A stretch of DNA of 64,000 nt. Origin: Virgibacillus profundi. Its GTDB lineage: Bacteria; Bacillota; Bacilli; Bacillales; Amphibacillaceae. A model generated the notes under the pieces. The model saw only the letters and a list, made by a program, of their open reading frames with translations. It searched no databases and was not told the DNA's origin. The stretch spans positions 1 to 64,000 of the forward strand of contig NZ_NPOA01000009.1 of NCBI RefSeq assembly GCF_002287375.1, written 5' to 3'. Made by a program: the position numbers and the translations under genes. Below, piece by piece: positions 57,078 through 64,000 of this stretch. Numbering within the stretch: the stretch's first letter is position 1; each line of letters opens with the position of its first letter.

Positions 57078-58556
57078 GTGTCTAATCCACTGGATGAATA
57101 CTATATAGACTATTTAGAATCAAACGGAGCCTATATGAAGCTGCGTAAAACAAGTGATACAGGATTTAGGTCTGATGATTTTCAGGAACTTCAACTGAAA
57201 ATGATCCAATCCAATAATATTCCTCGACTTTTACCAATGAGTTTTGAGGAAGTAAATGATCAAACAACAGTATTTTATAAAATAGAGGGTTTGCGCAGAT
57301 TACGTCCTTTTTCTAAAGAACGTCCGCTGACAATGCAGGAATATTACTCATTATTTATTAATATTATTCAGGCACTGCAGGATTCTAATAATAATATGCT
57401 TAGTGATCACCGATTCGTCCTTCATGAGGATTTTATCTTTATTGGGAATGGCTACCATCAGGTCTACCTAACATACTTGCCTCTCAAAGAAGCAGAGAAT
57501 AATAAGTCTGTATATGAAAGCCTTAAAGAATTATTACTGAATATGGCGAGTGAGGTTCAAGGATTGAATGGTGTCCAATTCAAAATGATCCTGAGCTATA
57601 TTAAGGATTCGGGATTCAGTCTTCAAGGAATAAAAGAGCTGCTTAGCCGGCTGCAGAAAAGCAGTCAACAGCATCCGGAGGAAGAAACAGATCACAAAAT
57701 CGAATCTGATAATAATAAAGAAGACATGATAAAAATTAAAAAGGTTCGTAAGCTTCCACCTTTAAGCAGCAAATATAAACTATACTCGATTCTATTTGGG
57801 GTGTTGTTACTTGCAATGGTCTGGAAATTATATGAAACCTCCACAAATACCGCAATGCTTATTGTCTCCAGTATTTTGTCCGTTGCAGTAATTGCCGGAG
57901 TTTATGTATATTGGTTTGTTTGGCGTCCGGGAGTTGAACCAATTATTACTGAAAAAGAGGTAAAAGTGAAGAAGAAACCAATGAAACAGGCCCAGTCAAA
58001 ACAAGTAAAAGAGGCTAATAGAAATGGGAAATCTGAGGCGGAAGAGCTTCAGCCGGTTGAGGCAATTCAGCCAGCAGTAAAGGAAAGTAATTATCAGATA
58101 GAAGAGGAACTTAGTTTCGCAAATGCTGAAAGTGCTGCTGCTGTAAACAATGATTATTCCGAAGTTAACAGTTCGGATAGTTATGGAAATCAGTTGAATG
58201 ATCAAACAATGCTCCTTGATGAGAATGAAATGCTACCGCAAAATAGTGGAGAAAGGGTTAATAATTACCTTGTTATTGAGCGGGAGGGGATAGAAGAGAA
58301 TATCGAGCTCGATACGGATAATTTTATTATCGGCCGTGCAGAAAAAGGAACAAACTTATGTGAAAAAGGTGTAGGGATATCCAGGTTGCATGTTGAATTT
58401 ATTAAGCTGTCAGATACCTATGGAATAAAAGATTTAGGTGCTAAGAATGGGACATATATTAACAATGAAAAAATTATTCCATATAAAATCCTTGAACTAT
58501 CCAATGAAGATACGATTCAGATTGGAAAAACTATCTACATATACAAGGTGTCGTAA
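57078..58556 (+). CDS. FHA-domain membrane protein with DUF6382-like N-terminus
   Basis: The 492-aa protein has an N-terminal domain (about 1-190) with the pattern of DUF6382, possibly kinase-fold-like (SDHRFVLHEDFIFIGN), two adjacent membrane helices (about 235-280), a Lys/Glu linker, and a C-terminal FHA domain (about 405-490) with the phosphothreonine-binding residues G-R (IIGRAEK), S-R-x-H (ISRLHVEF) and N-G-T (KNGTYINNE). Start GTG 57078 after AAGGAGGA. It overlaps the phosphatase gene by one base and is the likely sensor of phosphorylation by the kinase at 59419. Confidence 0.85.
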   Translation: MSNPLDEYYIDYLESNGAYMKLRKTSDTGFRSDDFQELQLKMIQSNNIPRLLPMSFEEVNDQTTVFYKIEGLRRLRPFSKERPLTMQEYYSLFINIIQALQDSNNNMLSDHRFVLHEDFIFIGNGYHQVYLTYLPLKEAENNKSVYESLKELLLNMASEVQGLNGVQFKMILSYIKDSGFSLQGIKELLSRLQKSSQQHPEEETDHKIESDNNKEDMIKIKKVRKLPPLSSKYKLYSILFGVLLLAMVWKLYETSTNTAMLIVSSILSVAVIAGVYVYWFVWRPGVEPIITEKEVKVKKKPMKQAQSKQVKEANRNGKSEAEELQPVEAIQPAVKESNYQIEEELSFANAESAAAVNNDYSEVNSSDSYGNQLNDQTMLLDENEMLPQNSGERVNNYLVIEREGIEENIELDTDNFIIGRAEKGTNLCEKGVGISRLHVEFIKLSDTYGIKDLGAKNGTYINNEKIIPYKILELSNEDTIQIGKTIYIYKVS

Positions 58557-59416
58557 TGAGTAATATGATTAAAAATGAACATGTCCAGACAGGAAGTTTC
58601 AGTGTGAAACCTTCCTCTAAAAAGGCAAATGAGGATTCACTTGCATATTCTGCAAATATCCTGAAATCAGACCAAGGTGCTTATATTTTTATCATTGCTG
58701 ACGGTATGGGTGGACATTCGATGGGTGATGCTGCAAGCTATTTTGCAGTGAATTATGTACTGAAATGGTGGAGAAGCACTGCATGGATGAACAAAAGATC
58801 AGAAGAATTCCTAAAAAACTGTCAGGAAGAGCTTATCGAAGTTTTTCATGAAATTAACCAAAAACTGATCGAAATTGGAAGACTTGAGAACAAAGAAATA
58901 GGAACAACCTTAAGTGTGCTTATTCTAATCGGTAATGAATATTTCATCTGTCATATCGGTGATTCAAGAATCTATCGTTATCGGGAAAAAGTACTCACGT
59001 TGGAAGAACCAAATGGAGATACGATAGATTTAAATGAAGAGAAATCATTCCTGCAGCTGACTGTTGATCACTCGTTTGCATCCATGCAGGTTGAAAATGG
59101 TGTGATGACTGCTGAAGAAGCACAATCTCATGATAAAGCTCATTACTTAACACAATGCATCGGTATAAAGGGAGAGATTGAACCATTTACTGCTTCAGGT
59201 AAATTTACAGCTGCAGACTATTTTTTATTATGTACAGATGGTTTTTATAAGCTGTTTACAGAAGAAGAATTGAAAGAACAGTGGAGCATGAAGCTGGAGG
59301 AAAAGGTGTCAATAAAGGAAGTAAGCGACCACTTTTATGACTTAGTAAAAAAAGATAGCTTTCACGATGATGTATCCATACTAACTATTAATGTCGCAGA
59401 AAGAATAGGGAAGTAG
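58556..59416 (+). CDS. PP2C-type Ser/Thr phosphatase
   Basis: The 286-aa protein has all metal-binding motifs of bacterial PP2C enzymes: NEDS, IADGMGGHSMG, CHIGDSRIYRYR, LLCTDGFYKLF and DDVSILT. It lacks a membrane segment. Its ATG overlaps the stop of the FHA gene and its stop is two bases from the kinase gene, so the three are translated as a unit. It is distinct from the housekeeping prpC, expected elsewhere. Confidence 0.92.
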   Translation: MSNMIKNEHVQTGSFSVKPSSKKANEDSLAYSANILKSDQGAYIFIIADGMGGHSMGDAASYFAVNYVLKWWRSTAWMNKRSEEFLKNCQEELIEVFHEINQKLIEIGRLENKEIGTTLSVLILIGNEYFICHIGDSRIYRYREKVLTLEEPNGDTIDLNEEKSFLQLTVDHSFASMQVENGVMTAEEAQSHDKAHYLTQCIGIKGEIEPFTASGKFTAADYFLLCTDGFYKLFTEEELKEQWSMKLEEKVSIKEVSDHFYDLVKKDSFHDDVSILTINVAERIGK

Positions 59417-59418
59417 AC

Positions 59419-60231
59419 ATGTTTAACAAGCAAGAGGTTATTAATAATAAATATAAAATAATAGACTATCTCACAGAGGGCGGTACTTCATTACTATATG
59501 ATGTTGAGGTGTCTAGTGGAAAACATGCTATTTTAAAAGTGGCTAAAAATACAAGTACATTATTTAATAACCAAATTGATAATGAGGCAAAGATTCTTGC
59601 AGCAGTTAATCATGATCGTCTTCCAAAGCTATTTGATAAATTAACAGTCAATAGACATTATAAAGCAATCGTTATTGAAAAAATAGAAGCAGTGAGCCTA
59701 TCTGATTTAATAGAAAATGGAAATAAAGTGTTCAGTTGGCAGGAAATTTTGGATATAGCTAAACAGATAATGAATATTATTGATGTATTTCATAAAAACA
59801 ATCCTTCCATAGTAATAAGGGATATAAAACCATCAAATATATTGATATCAAATAATAATCATGCGTACCTGATTGATTTTGGAGTATCAGCCTCAATAAA
59901 GGAAAAGGAGAAGATTTCAGCACTAGGAACAATTGGCTATGCAGCTCCGGAACAATTTGAAAATGGAAAAGTCGACCTTCGATCAGATTTTTTCTCTCTG
60001 GGTGCAGTACTATTTTATATGGCAAGCAATGGTGAAAATATTTATACGAGTAATCAAGCTGCAGTGCTTAAGGAGCAAACTCCAAAAGCCTTTGCGGAAA
60101 TAATTATTAAATTGTCGCAAACAGATCCGGACAAAAGGTATGATAATTCCGATGAGATAGTACATGCTTTTTCTAAGGTAAAACCTAATTTCAAAGAACG
60201 ATTCAAGGAATTAATATATTCCAATGATTAA
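59419..60231 (+). CDS. Cytosolic Hanks-type Ser/Thr kinase
   Basis: The 270-aa kinase has a Gly-loop (LTEGGTSLLYDV), the ATP-binding lysine (HAILKV, K40), catalytic loop VIRDIKPSNILI, DFG (LIDFGVS) and APE (GYAAPEQF). The usual His of HRD is Ile, but the catalytic Asp and Lys are present, so it should be active. There is no membrane helix or PASTA domain, unlike PrkC. Likely substrates are the FHA protein, the pseudokinase-like protein downstream or Tad parts. Confidence 0.9.
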   Translation: MFNKQEVINNKYKIIDYLTEGGTSLLYDVEVSSGKHAILKVAKNTSTLFNNQIDNEAKILAAVNHDRLPKLFDKLTVNRHYKAIVIEKIEAVSLSDLIENGNKVFSWQEILDIAKQIMNIIDVFHKNNPSIVIRDIKPSNILISNNNHAYLIDFGVSASIKEKEKISALGTIGYAAPEQFENGKVDLRSDFFSLGAVLFYMASNGENIYTSNQAAVLKEQTPKAFAEIIIKLSQTDPDKRYDNSDEIVHAFSKVKPNFKERFKELIYSND

Positions 60232-60298
60232 GATTAACTTTTACACTGATAAGAGTATAACTTTTATAGGCAGTAAAGGAAATATATCCATATTCCTT

Positions 60299-60455
60299 TC
60301 TGGGGCTCCGATTACTCGCCCCACCGTAATGATTTGCATAAGTGCAACTAAGGCATCGCCCAAAGGCTGGCGAATGCCAAGTTTTCTAAGAAATCAGTAT
60401 AAGTGCAGGCTTTGCGCTTTCGCCATTAAGGCTTGGCGATAAGCCAAGTTTTCTA
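60299..60455 (+). repeat. Nested hairpin repeats between the kinase and EssB-like genes
   Basis: First a mini-hairpin: GGGGC (60302-60306), an 11-nt loop TCCGATTACTC, GCCCC (60318-60322). Then two tandem copies of the hairpin family seen before apt: 60335-60390 (TCGCC 60356-60360 with GGCGA 60369-60373) and 60402-60455 (TCGCC 60420-60424 with GGCGA 60435-60439, or CTTGGC 60432-60437 with GCCAAG 60443-60448). The last copy ends TTTTCTAAG inside the next ribosome binding site. An ORF across this stretch is incidental. Confidence 0.7.
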
Positions 60456-60469
60456 AGGAGGTGGTTATG

Positions 60470-61840
60470 ATGGAAGGTCATTATGCACTAAGGCATGGAA
60501 CTATTAAAGAGAATGATGATGTAATTGTATACGAAATTCCTAAAGCACAAACAGATTTAGTAGAAACAGAACAGCTTGATGAATTGAGAAGAAAGGATTC
60601 CTTCTTCTTTGATTTCTGGCGTTATACTGTAGATGAGAAATATATACATATCTATTATAAAAGGGAGAAAAACTATAAATCCTTAAAAAGTATTCCAGTA
60701 AGTAATAATGGATTAAAACAAAAAATCGCTACTAATCTACTAATTGTTGAAAAATTAATCGGTACACAATATACAACAATTATTCATCCCGATAATATTT
60801 ATGTTAATGAAAAAGGTGATGTAAAGTTTGCACATCGAGGCATTCGCTCTGTATTACCGACGGAGGAATTGACTTCACCTCAACTAGTTAAGGAATTGAA
60901 ACCAATTCTTAAGTCTCTTTTTATGGCATCTAACTTTGCTGATGCAGAAAAAAATGATAAGAATAATAGTAGGGATATATTTATAAATGAAATAAATTCA
61001 GCCGCAACAATAAAACAATTACGGGAAATAGTTAATAATCCCAATTTGTTCCATCATAAAACAACAGTACCAACTCAAAAGCCGAAACAAAGTGAAAATC
61101 CCAAGAGGAAATATCTTCTTCCTGCGGGTTTCCTGATCGGGGTAGCACTTGGAATGATATTACTTTATATGATAAAGGTTGTTCCATTAACAGAAGCTTC
61201 AACTGAGGCAACAGGTCAGCAAAATGAAAAACAAGAGGTGCTGACAAATGAAAACAAAGAATTACAATCTATGCTTGATGATAACCGCAAAATGATGCAT
61301 GCATACCGATCTGCAGTTATCGGAGACTCGGAAGAAGCTATTTCTATTTTTGAAGATGTAGAAAATCTGGATGAAAGTGCAAAGCGGACACTAATTGAAC
61401 AATATATTAATTTGAATACTGTTGAAAGTTTAAAAAAAGCGGGTAAAATGAGTGAAGCCTATCATGTAAAAGTTGTCGAGGGCTTAAGAGGGATAAACAG
61501 TGAAGAAGCGGGGCAGGCAATTCTTCAAATTAGTTCTGATGATCCGGTGGTTAAGATTGAGCAGGCATGGATCAATGGAGAACATAAAAATGTAATAGAA
61601 CTGTCTAAAGGGATAGCGGAAAATAATCGGGCGAAGTTTCTTGCAGCTAAGAGTTATATTGAATTGGATAATCATCAGGAAGCAATGAAGCTGGGAAAGG
61701 AACTTGAAAATAAAGACATTCAAGTGGCCAGCCTGGAAGTACAAAAAAATAAAATTAATGCGAATGATGATATGGAAGATGATGAAAAAGAAGAGGCTAT
61801 TAAGAAATTGGATGAAGAGATAAAGAATATAAAAGGGTAG
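60470..61840 (+). CDS. EssB/YukC-like pseudokinase membrane protein
   Basis: EssB (YukC) is a core membrane subunit of Firmicute type VII secretion. The 456-aa protein has the same plan: a cytosolic kinase-like domain without catalytic residues (about 1-200; TTIIHPDNIYVNEKGDVKFAH and RSVLPTEE parallel YukC), one membrane helix (about 215-235, LPAGFLIGVALGMILLYMI), then an extracellular helical region (about 250-456; EQAWINGEHKNVIELSKGI resembles the YukC repeat). ATG 60470 is 8 bases from GGAGG. No essC, esaA or WXG100 gene is present. Last gene of the Tad cluster. Confidence 0.78.
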   Translation: MEGHYALRHGTIKENDDVIVYEIPKAQTDLVETEQLDELRRKDSFFFDFWRYTVDEKYIHIYYKREKNYKSLKSIPVSNNGLKQKIATNLLIVEKLIGTQYTTIIHPDNIYVNEKGDVKFAHRGIRSVLPTEELTSPQLVKELKPILKSLFMASNFADAEKNDKNNSRDIFINEINSAATIKQLREIVNNPNLFHHKTTVPTQKPKQSENPKRKYLLPAGFLIGVALGMILLYMIKVVPLTEASTEATGQQNEKQEVLTNENKELQSMLDDNRKMMHAYRSAVIGDSEEAISIFEDVENLDESAKRTLIEQYINLNTVESLKKAGKMSEAYHVKVVEGLRGINSEEAGQAILQISSDDPVVKIEQAWINGEHKNVIELSKGIAENNRAKFLAAKSYIELDNHQEAMKLGKELENKDIQVASLEVQKNKINANDDMEDDEKEEAIKKLDEEIKNIKG

Positions 61841-61969
61841 TTTTATCCACTCTTGTATCATTGAATGAAATATGTGTTGTAACCTATTATTACCATACAG
61901 CACATTTTTCTTTTAAATAGGTAAATCTAACATTTCAATCTTTCTACATTTTTATGAGCTTTATATCGT

Positions 61970-62000
61970 AAGCTGTTACTAATAAACAGCTTTTTTATTT
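61970..62000 (+). terminator. Terminator at the end of the Tad cluster
   Basis: AAGCTGTT (61970-61977) pairs with AACAGCTT (61985-61992), followed by a T-rich tract. Confidence 0.8.
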
Positions 62001-62054
62001 TTCTTATTTAAATTATGTTGCTATAATAAGGTAATTGCAGGGAGGGATCACATT

Positions 62055-62756
62055 ATGAGCGATTATGACAAACACTCACGCTTAAACAAATTTGAAAAAC
62101 GCAGAAAAAACACAAAAGGTATTTCTATTTTGCTTATAATTGCTGGTATTCTAATCATCGTATTACTGGGAATCTGGTTATTTGGCGGGGGAAATGAAGA
62201 AGAAGAAAATGCAGAGCAGCCTGATAGCATCTCAGAAGATATCGTAATAAATGATGATAACGAAAATAATAATACAGAAGATGAGTCGTCATCAGATGAG
62301 GGGAATTCCGATTCCGAAAATACAGATGAGTCAGCAGATGAAACAGAAGAAGACTCAAATGATGATCAAAATTCGGATGAAGAAAGCAATCAGGATAATA
62401 ATGAAGATATAGAAGCGGAAGAAGTGGAACCATCAGACGATAATGTGTCAAGAGCGTATACAGGCAACTGGGAACCAATAGGTACAGAACAGGAAGGCCC
62501 GCATACAACGACATACGAAGAGGGTACTGCAGATCGTAAAGAATTGAAGCAAGCAGCAAGTCTCGCAACTGGCTTAGCTGAGGATGACATGATTGAATGG
62601 TGGTATGAAAACGGTGGAGATCAAAAAGTGATTGCAACTGTTTCCAATAATGCACAAACAGAAACTTACCGCGTTTATTTATCCTGGATTGATGAAGAAG
62701 GCTGGAAGCCAACCAAAGTGGAAGAACTGATTGAAAATGATAGAAAAAATCAATAA
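62055..62756 (+). CDS. yrrS: YrrS-like DUF1510 membrane protein
   Basis: The 233-aa protein has a short basic start, one membrane helix (about 23-43), a very acidic Asp/Glu/Asn/Ser linker (about 50-130) and a C-terminal DUF1510 domain (TGNWEPIGTEQEGPHTTTYE, IEWWYENGGDQKVIATVSNN, GWKPTKVEEL). B. subtilis yrrS lies just after the penicillin-binding protein gene pbpI; here the Tad cluster occupies that side. Possible role in the wall; not defined. Confidence 0.88.
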   Translation: MSDYDKHSRLNKFEKRRKNTKGISILLIIAGILIIVLLGIWLFGGGNEEEENAEQPDSISEDIVINDDNENNNTEDESSSDEGNSDSENTDESADETEEDSNDDQNSDEESNQDNNEDIEAEEVEPSDDNVSRAYTGNWEPIGTEQEGPHTTTYEEGTADRKELKQAASLATGLAEDDMIEWWYENGGDQKVIATVSNNAQTETYRVYLSWIDEEGWKPTKVEELIENDRKNQ

Positions 62757-62784
62757 ATGGTGAATAATAATTGGAGGAATCAGT

Positions 62785-63474
62785 ATGACAATCGGAATCA
62801 TTGGGGCAATGGATGAAGAAGTAGCATTACTGCAGGAAAATATGACAGAAAAAGAAGAATCAACTGTTGCTAATTGCTTGTTTGTAAAAGGCAAACTTCA
62901 TGGCAGGAATGTTGTATTATTGAAATCTGGCATCGGAAAAGTAAATGCAGCCATGGCTACTACCATTTTGCATGAAAGATTTTCTCCAACACATGTAATC
63001 AATACAGGATCTGCCGGAGGCTTTGCTCAAAACCTGGAAGTCGGGGATGTAGTTATATCAAACCAGGTGGTTCATCATGATGTAGATGTAACTGCATTTG
63101 ACTATGAATATGGGCAAGTTCCCGGAATGCCGGCAATGTTCACTGCTGATTCAGAATTGGTTTTAAAAGCTGTATCAGCAGTGAATGAAATAAATTTACA
63201 ATATGAAGAAGGAATAATAGCAACAGGAGATTCATTTATGGAAGATCCGGAGCGTGTGGCCTTTGTTAATGAAAAATTTCCAGCGATGATTGCTTCAGAA
63301 ATGGAAGCAGCTGCTGTAGCACAGGTTTGTTATCAATATAATAAACCATTTGTTATTATTCGTGCTCTATCTGATATTGCCGGAAAACAATCTGCTGTTT
63401 CCTTCGATGATTTTTTGGAAAAAGCTGCGAAGAATGCTGCCCAATTAATCATGGCTATCATAAAAAAGATGTAA
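62785..63474 (+). CDS. mtnN: 5'-methylthioadenosine/S-adenosylhomocysteine nucleosidase
   Basis: MtnN cleaves MTA and SAH to adenine plus thioribose or homocysteine derivatives in methionine recycling. The 229-aa protein has [43 protein letters not shown] and RALSDIAG, the full set of family motifs. RBS TTGGAGGA. B. subtilis has yrrT between yrrS and mtnN; it is missing here. Confidence 0.96.
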   Translation: MTIGIIGAMDEEVALLQENMTEKEESTVANCLFVKGKLHGRNVVLLKSGIGKVNAAMATTILHERFSPTHVINTGSAGGFAQNLEVGDVVISNQVVHHDVDVTAFDYEYGQVPGMPAMFTADSELVLKAVSAVNEINLQYEEGIIATGDSFMEDPERVAFVNEKFPAMIASEMEAAAVAQVCYQYNKPFVIIRALSDIAGKQSAVSFDDFLEKAAKNAAQLIMAIIKKM

Positions 63475-63548
63475 GCTATATACAATATTTACAGGTTGTT
63501 CGGTTACTGGAACCTACCTATCATAAGACAATAACAATATAAAAGTGG

Positions 63549-63588
63549 AAAATGAGCGCTAATGTCTAAAGCATTTGCGCTCATTTTT
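63549..63588. terminator. Bidirectional terminator between mtnN and sigK
   Basis: AAATGAGCGC pairs with GCGCTCATTT, with partial pairing of the inner region and a T-run after it. It serves the convergent mtnN and sigK genes. Confidence 0.85.
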
Positions 63589-64000
63589 CTATATTCTTCG
63601 TTCTTTCCGGTAATATTCATGAAATACTTTCATTAAAGCTCTTTTTTCTATTCGGGATACATAACTCCTTGATATATTGAGCTTTTTTGCAATCTCCCGC
63701 TGCGTCATTTCCTTATAATTATTTAAGCCATAGCGGTAAACAATCACTTCACGTTCCCGGTTATCAAGAATTGTAAAATAATCCTGCATTTTTGCGATTT
63801 CCATATTCAATTGAATGTATTCAATTATATTATCATTCTCTGCTTCTAGAATGTCAATTAAACTGATCTCATTACCTTCTTTATCCTGACCAATCGGATC
63901 ATGCAGGGAAACATCCTTTTTCACCTTTTTTAAAGCACGTAAATGCATGAGTATTTCATTTTCTATACAACGTGCTGCGTATGTCGCAAGCTTTGTTCCT
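63589..64000 (-). CDS. sigK: RNA polymerase sigma-K factor, C-terminal part (cut by window end)
   Basis: Sigma-K drives late mother-cell sporulation genes. About 136 residues are visible: the end of region 2 ([20 protein letters not shown]), the linker [21 protein letters not shown], and region 4 with an HTH ([29 protein letters not shown]). The frame is open to the window edge. It is continuous through [11 protein letters not shown], near where B. subtilis sigK is split by the skin element, so no skin insertion is seen at that place. Confidence 0.93.
   Translation of the reverse strand, partial: GTKLATYAARCIENEILMHLRALKKVKKDVSLHDPIGQDKEGNEISLIDILEAENDNIIEYIQLNMEIAKMQDYFTILDNREREVIVYRYGLNNYKEMTQREIAKKLNISRSYVSRIEKRALMKVFHEYYRKERRI

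Noticed and set aside
60224-60442. A 72-codon ORF after the kinase gene
   Set aside because: It overlaps the kinase end and runs through hairpin repeats.
62155-62712. A long leftward ORF (185 codons) opposite yrrS
   Set aside because: It is the complement of the repetitive acidic linker of YrrS; no ribosome binding site and biased composition.

Overview
The window is a stretch of low-GC chromosome from an endospore-forming Bacillaceae bacterium. I infer something near Oceanobacillus/Virgibacillus, but the sequence alone does not prove the genus. Gene content and order closely follow the Bacillus subtilis safA-ruvAB-queA-tgt-secDF-recJ-relA-hisS-aspS-cymR-mnmA-recD2-alaS-mltG-udk-greA-yrrS-mtnN segment. 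Sporulation genes (safA, a YhcN/YlaJ lipoprotein, spoVB, rsfA, the 3' part of sigK), two T-box leaders and a 6S RNA in the expected places support the assignment.

Layout. 1-8.8 kb: spore coat/cortex proteins, NAD synthetase, YebC, Holliday-junction helicase RuvAB, a decayed DUF2905 gene, queuosine enzymes QueA and Tgt, YajC. 8.4-12.5 kb: a small membrane protein, an ArsB/NhaD-type permease, a repeat cluster and SpoVB. 12.6-26.3 kb: ComN, SecDF, LapA, RecJ, Apt, RelA, Dtd, a cell-wall amidase, a small HTH protein, a T-box, HisS and AspS. 26.3-36.5 kb: 6S RNA, RsfA, RarA, CymR, cysteine desulfurase, MnmA, a TPR protein, RecD2, a zinc-ribbon protein and an AI-2E family permease. 36.5-44.6 kb: T-box, AlaS, IreB, RuvX, DUF1292, MltG, TrmR, Udk, GreA. 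62.0-64.0 kb: YrrS, MtnN and the sigK C-terminus, which runs off the window.

The accessory part is 44.6-61.9 kb, between greA and yrrS. A leftward TcaA-like zinc-ribbon membrane protein faces a 15-kb rightward cluster. The cluster encodes a complete Gram-positive Tad (Flp-type) apparatus: CpaE/TadZ-like ATPase, CpaF/TadA ATPase, TadB, TadC, a 57-aa Flp1-like pilin, two TadE-like pseudopilins, a large TadG/DUF5702-like protein and the TadV/CpaA prepilin peptidase. It also carries three related DUF4352-like lipoproteins and a phospho-signalling module (FHA protein, PP2C phosphatase, cytosolic Ser/Thr kinase), and ends with a homologue of EssB/YukC, the pseudokinase-type membrane protein of type VII secretion. 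No EssC or WXG100 gene is visible. The combination suggests a surface pilus or secretion machine assembled from Tad parts and controlled by phosphorylation, with a borrowed T7SS-type membrane subunit.

Non-coding structure is rich. There are three copies of a GC-rich compound intergenic repeat, a ~35-bp mini-hairpin family with a compensatory base change (one copy nested in a compound repeat), and a second hairpin family with mutually exclusive stems next to ribosome binding sites. Two Shine-Dalgarno sequences lie inside terminator-like hairpins. All coordinates, motifs and pairings were read by eye; no database search or folding program was run.
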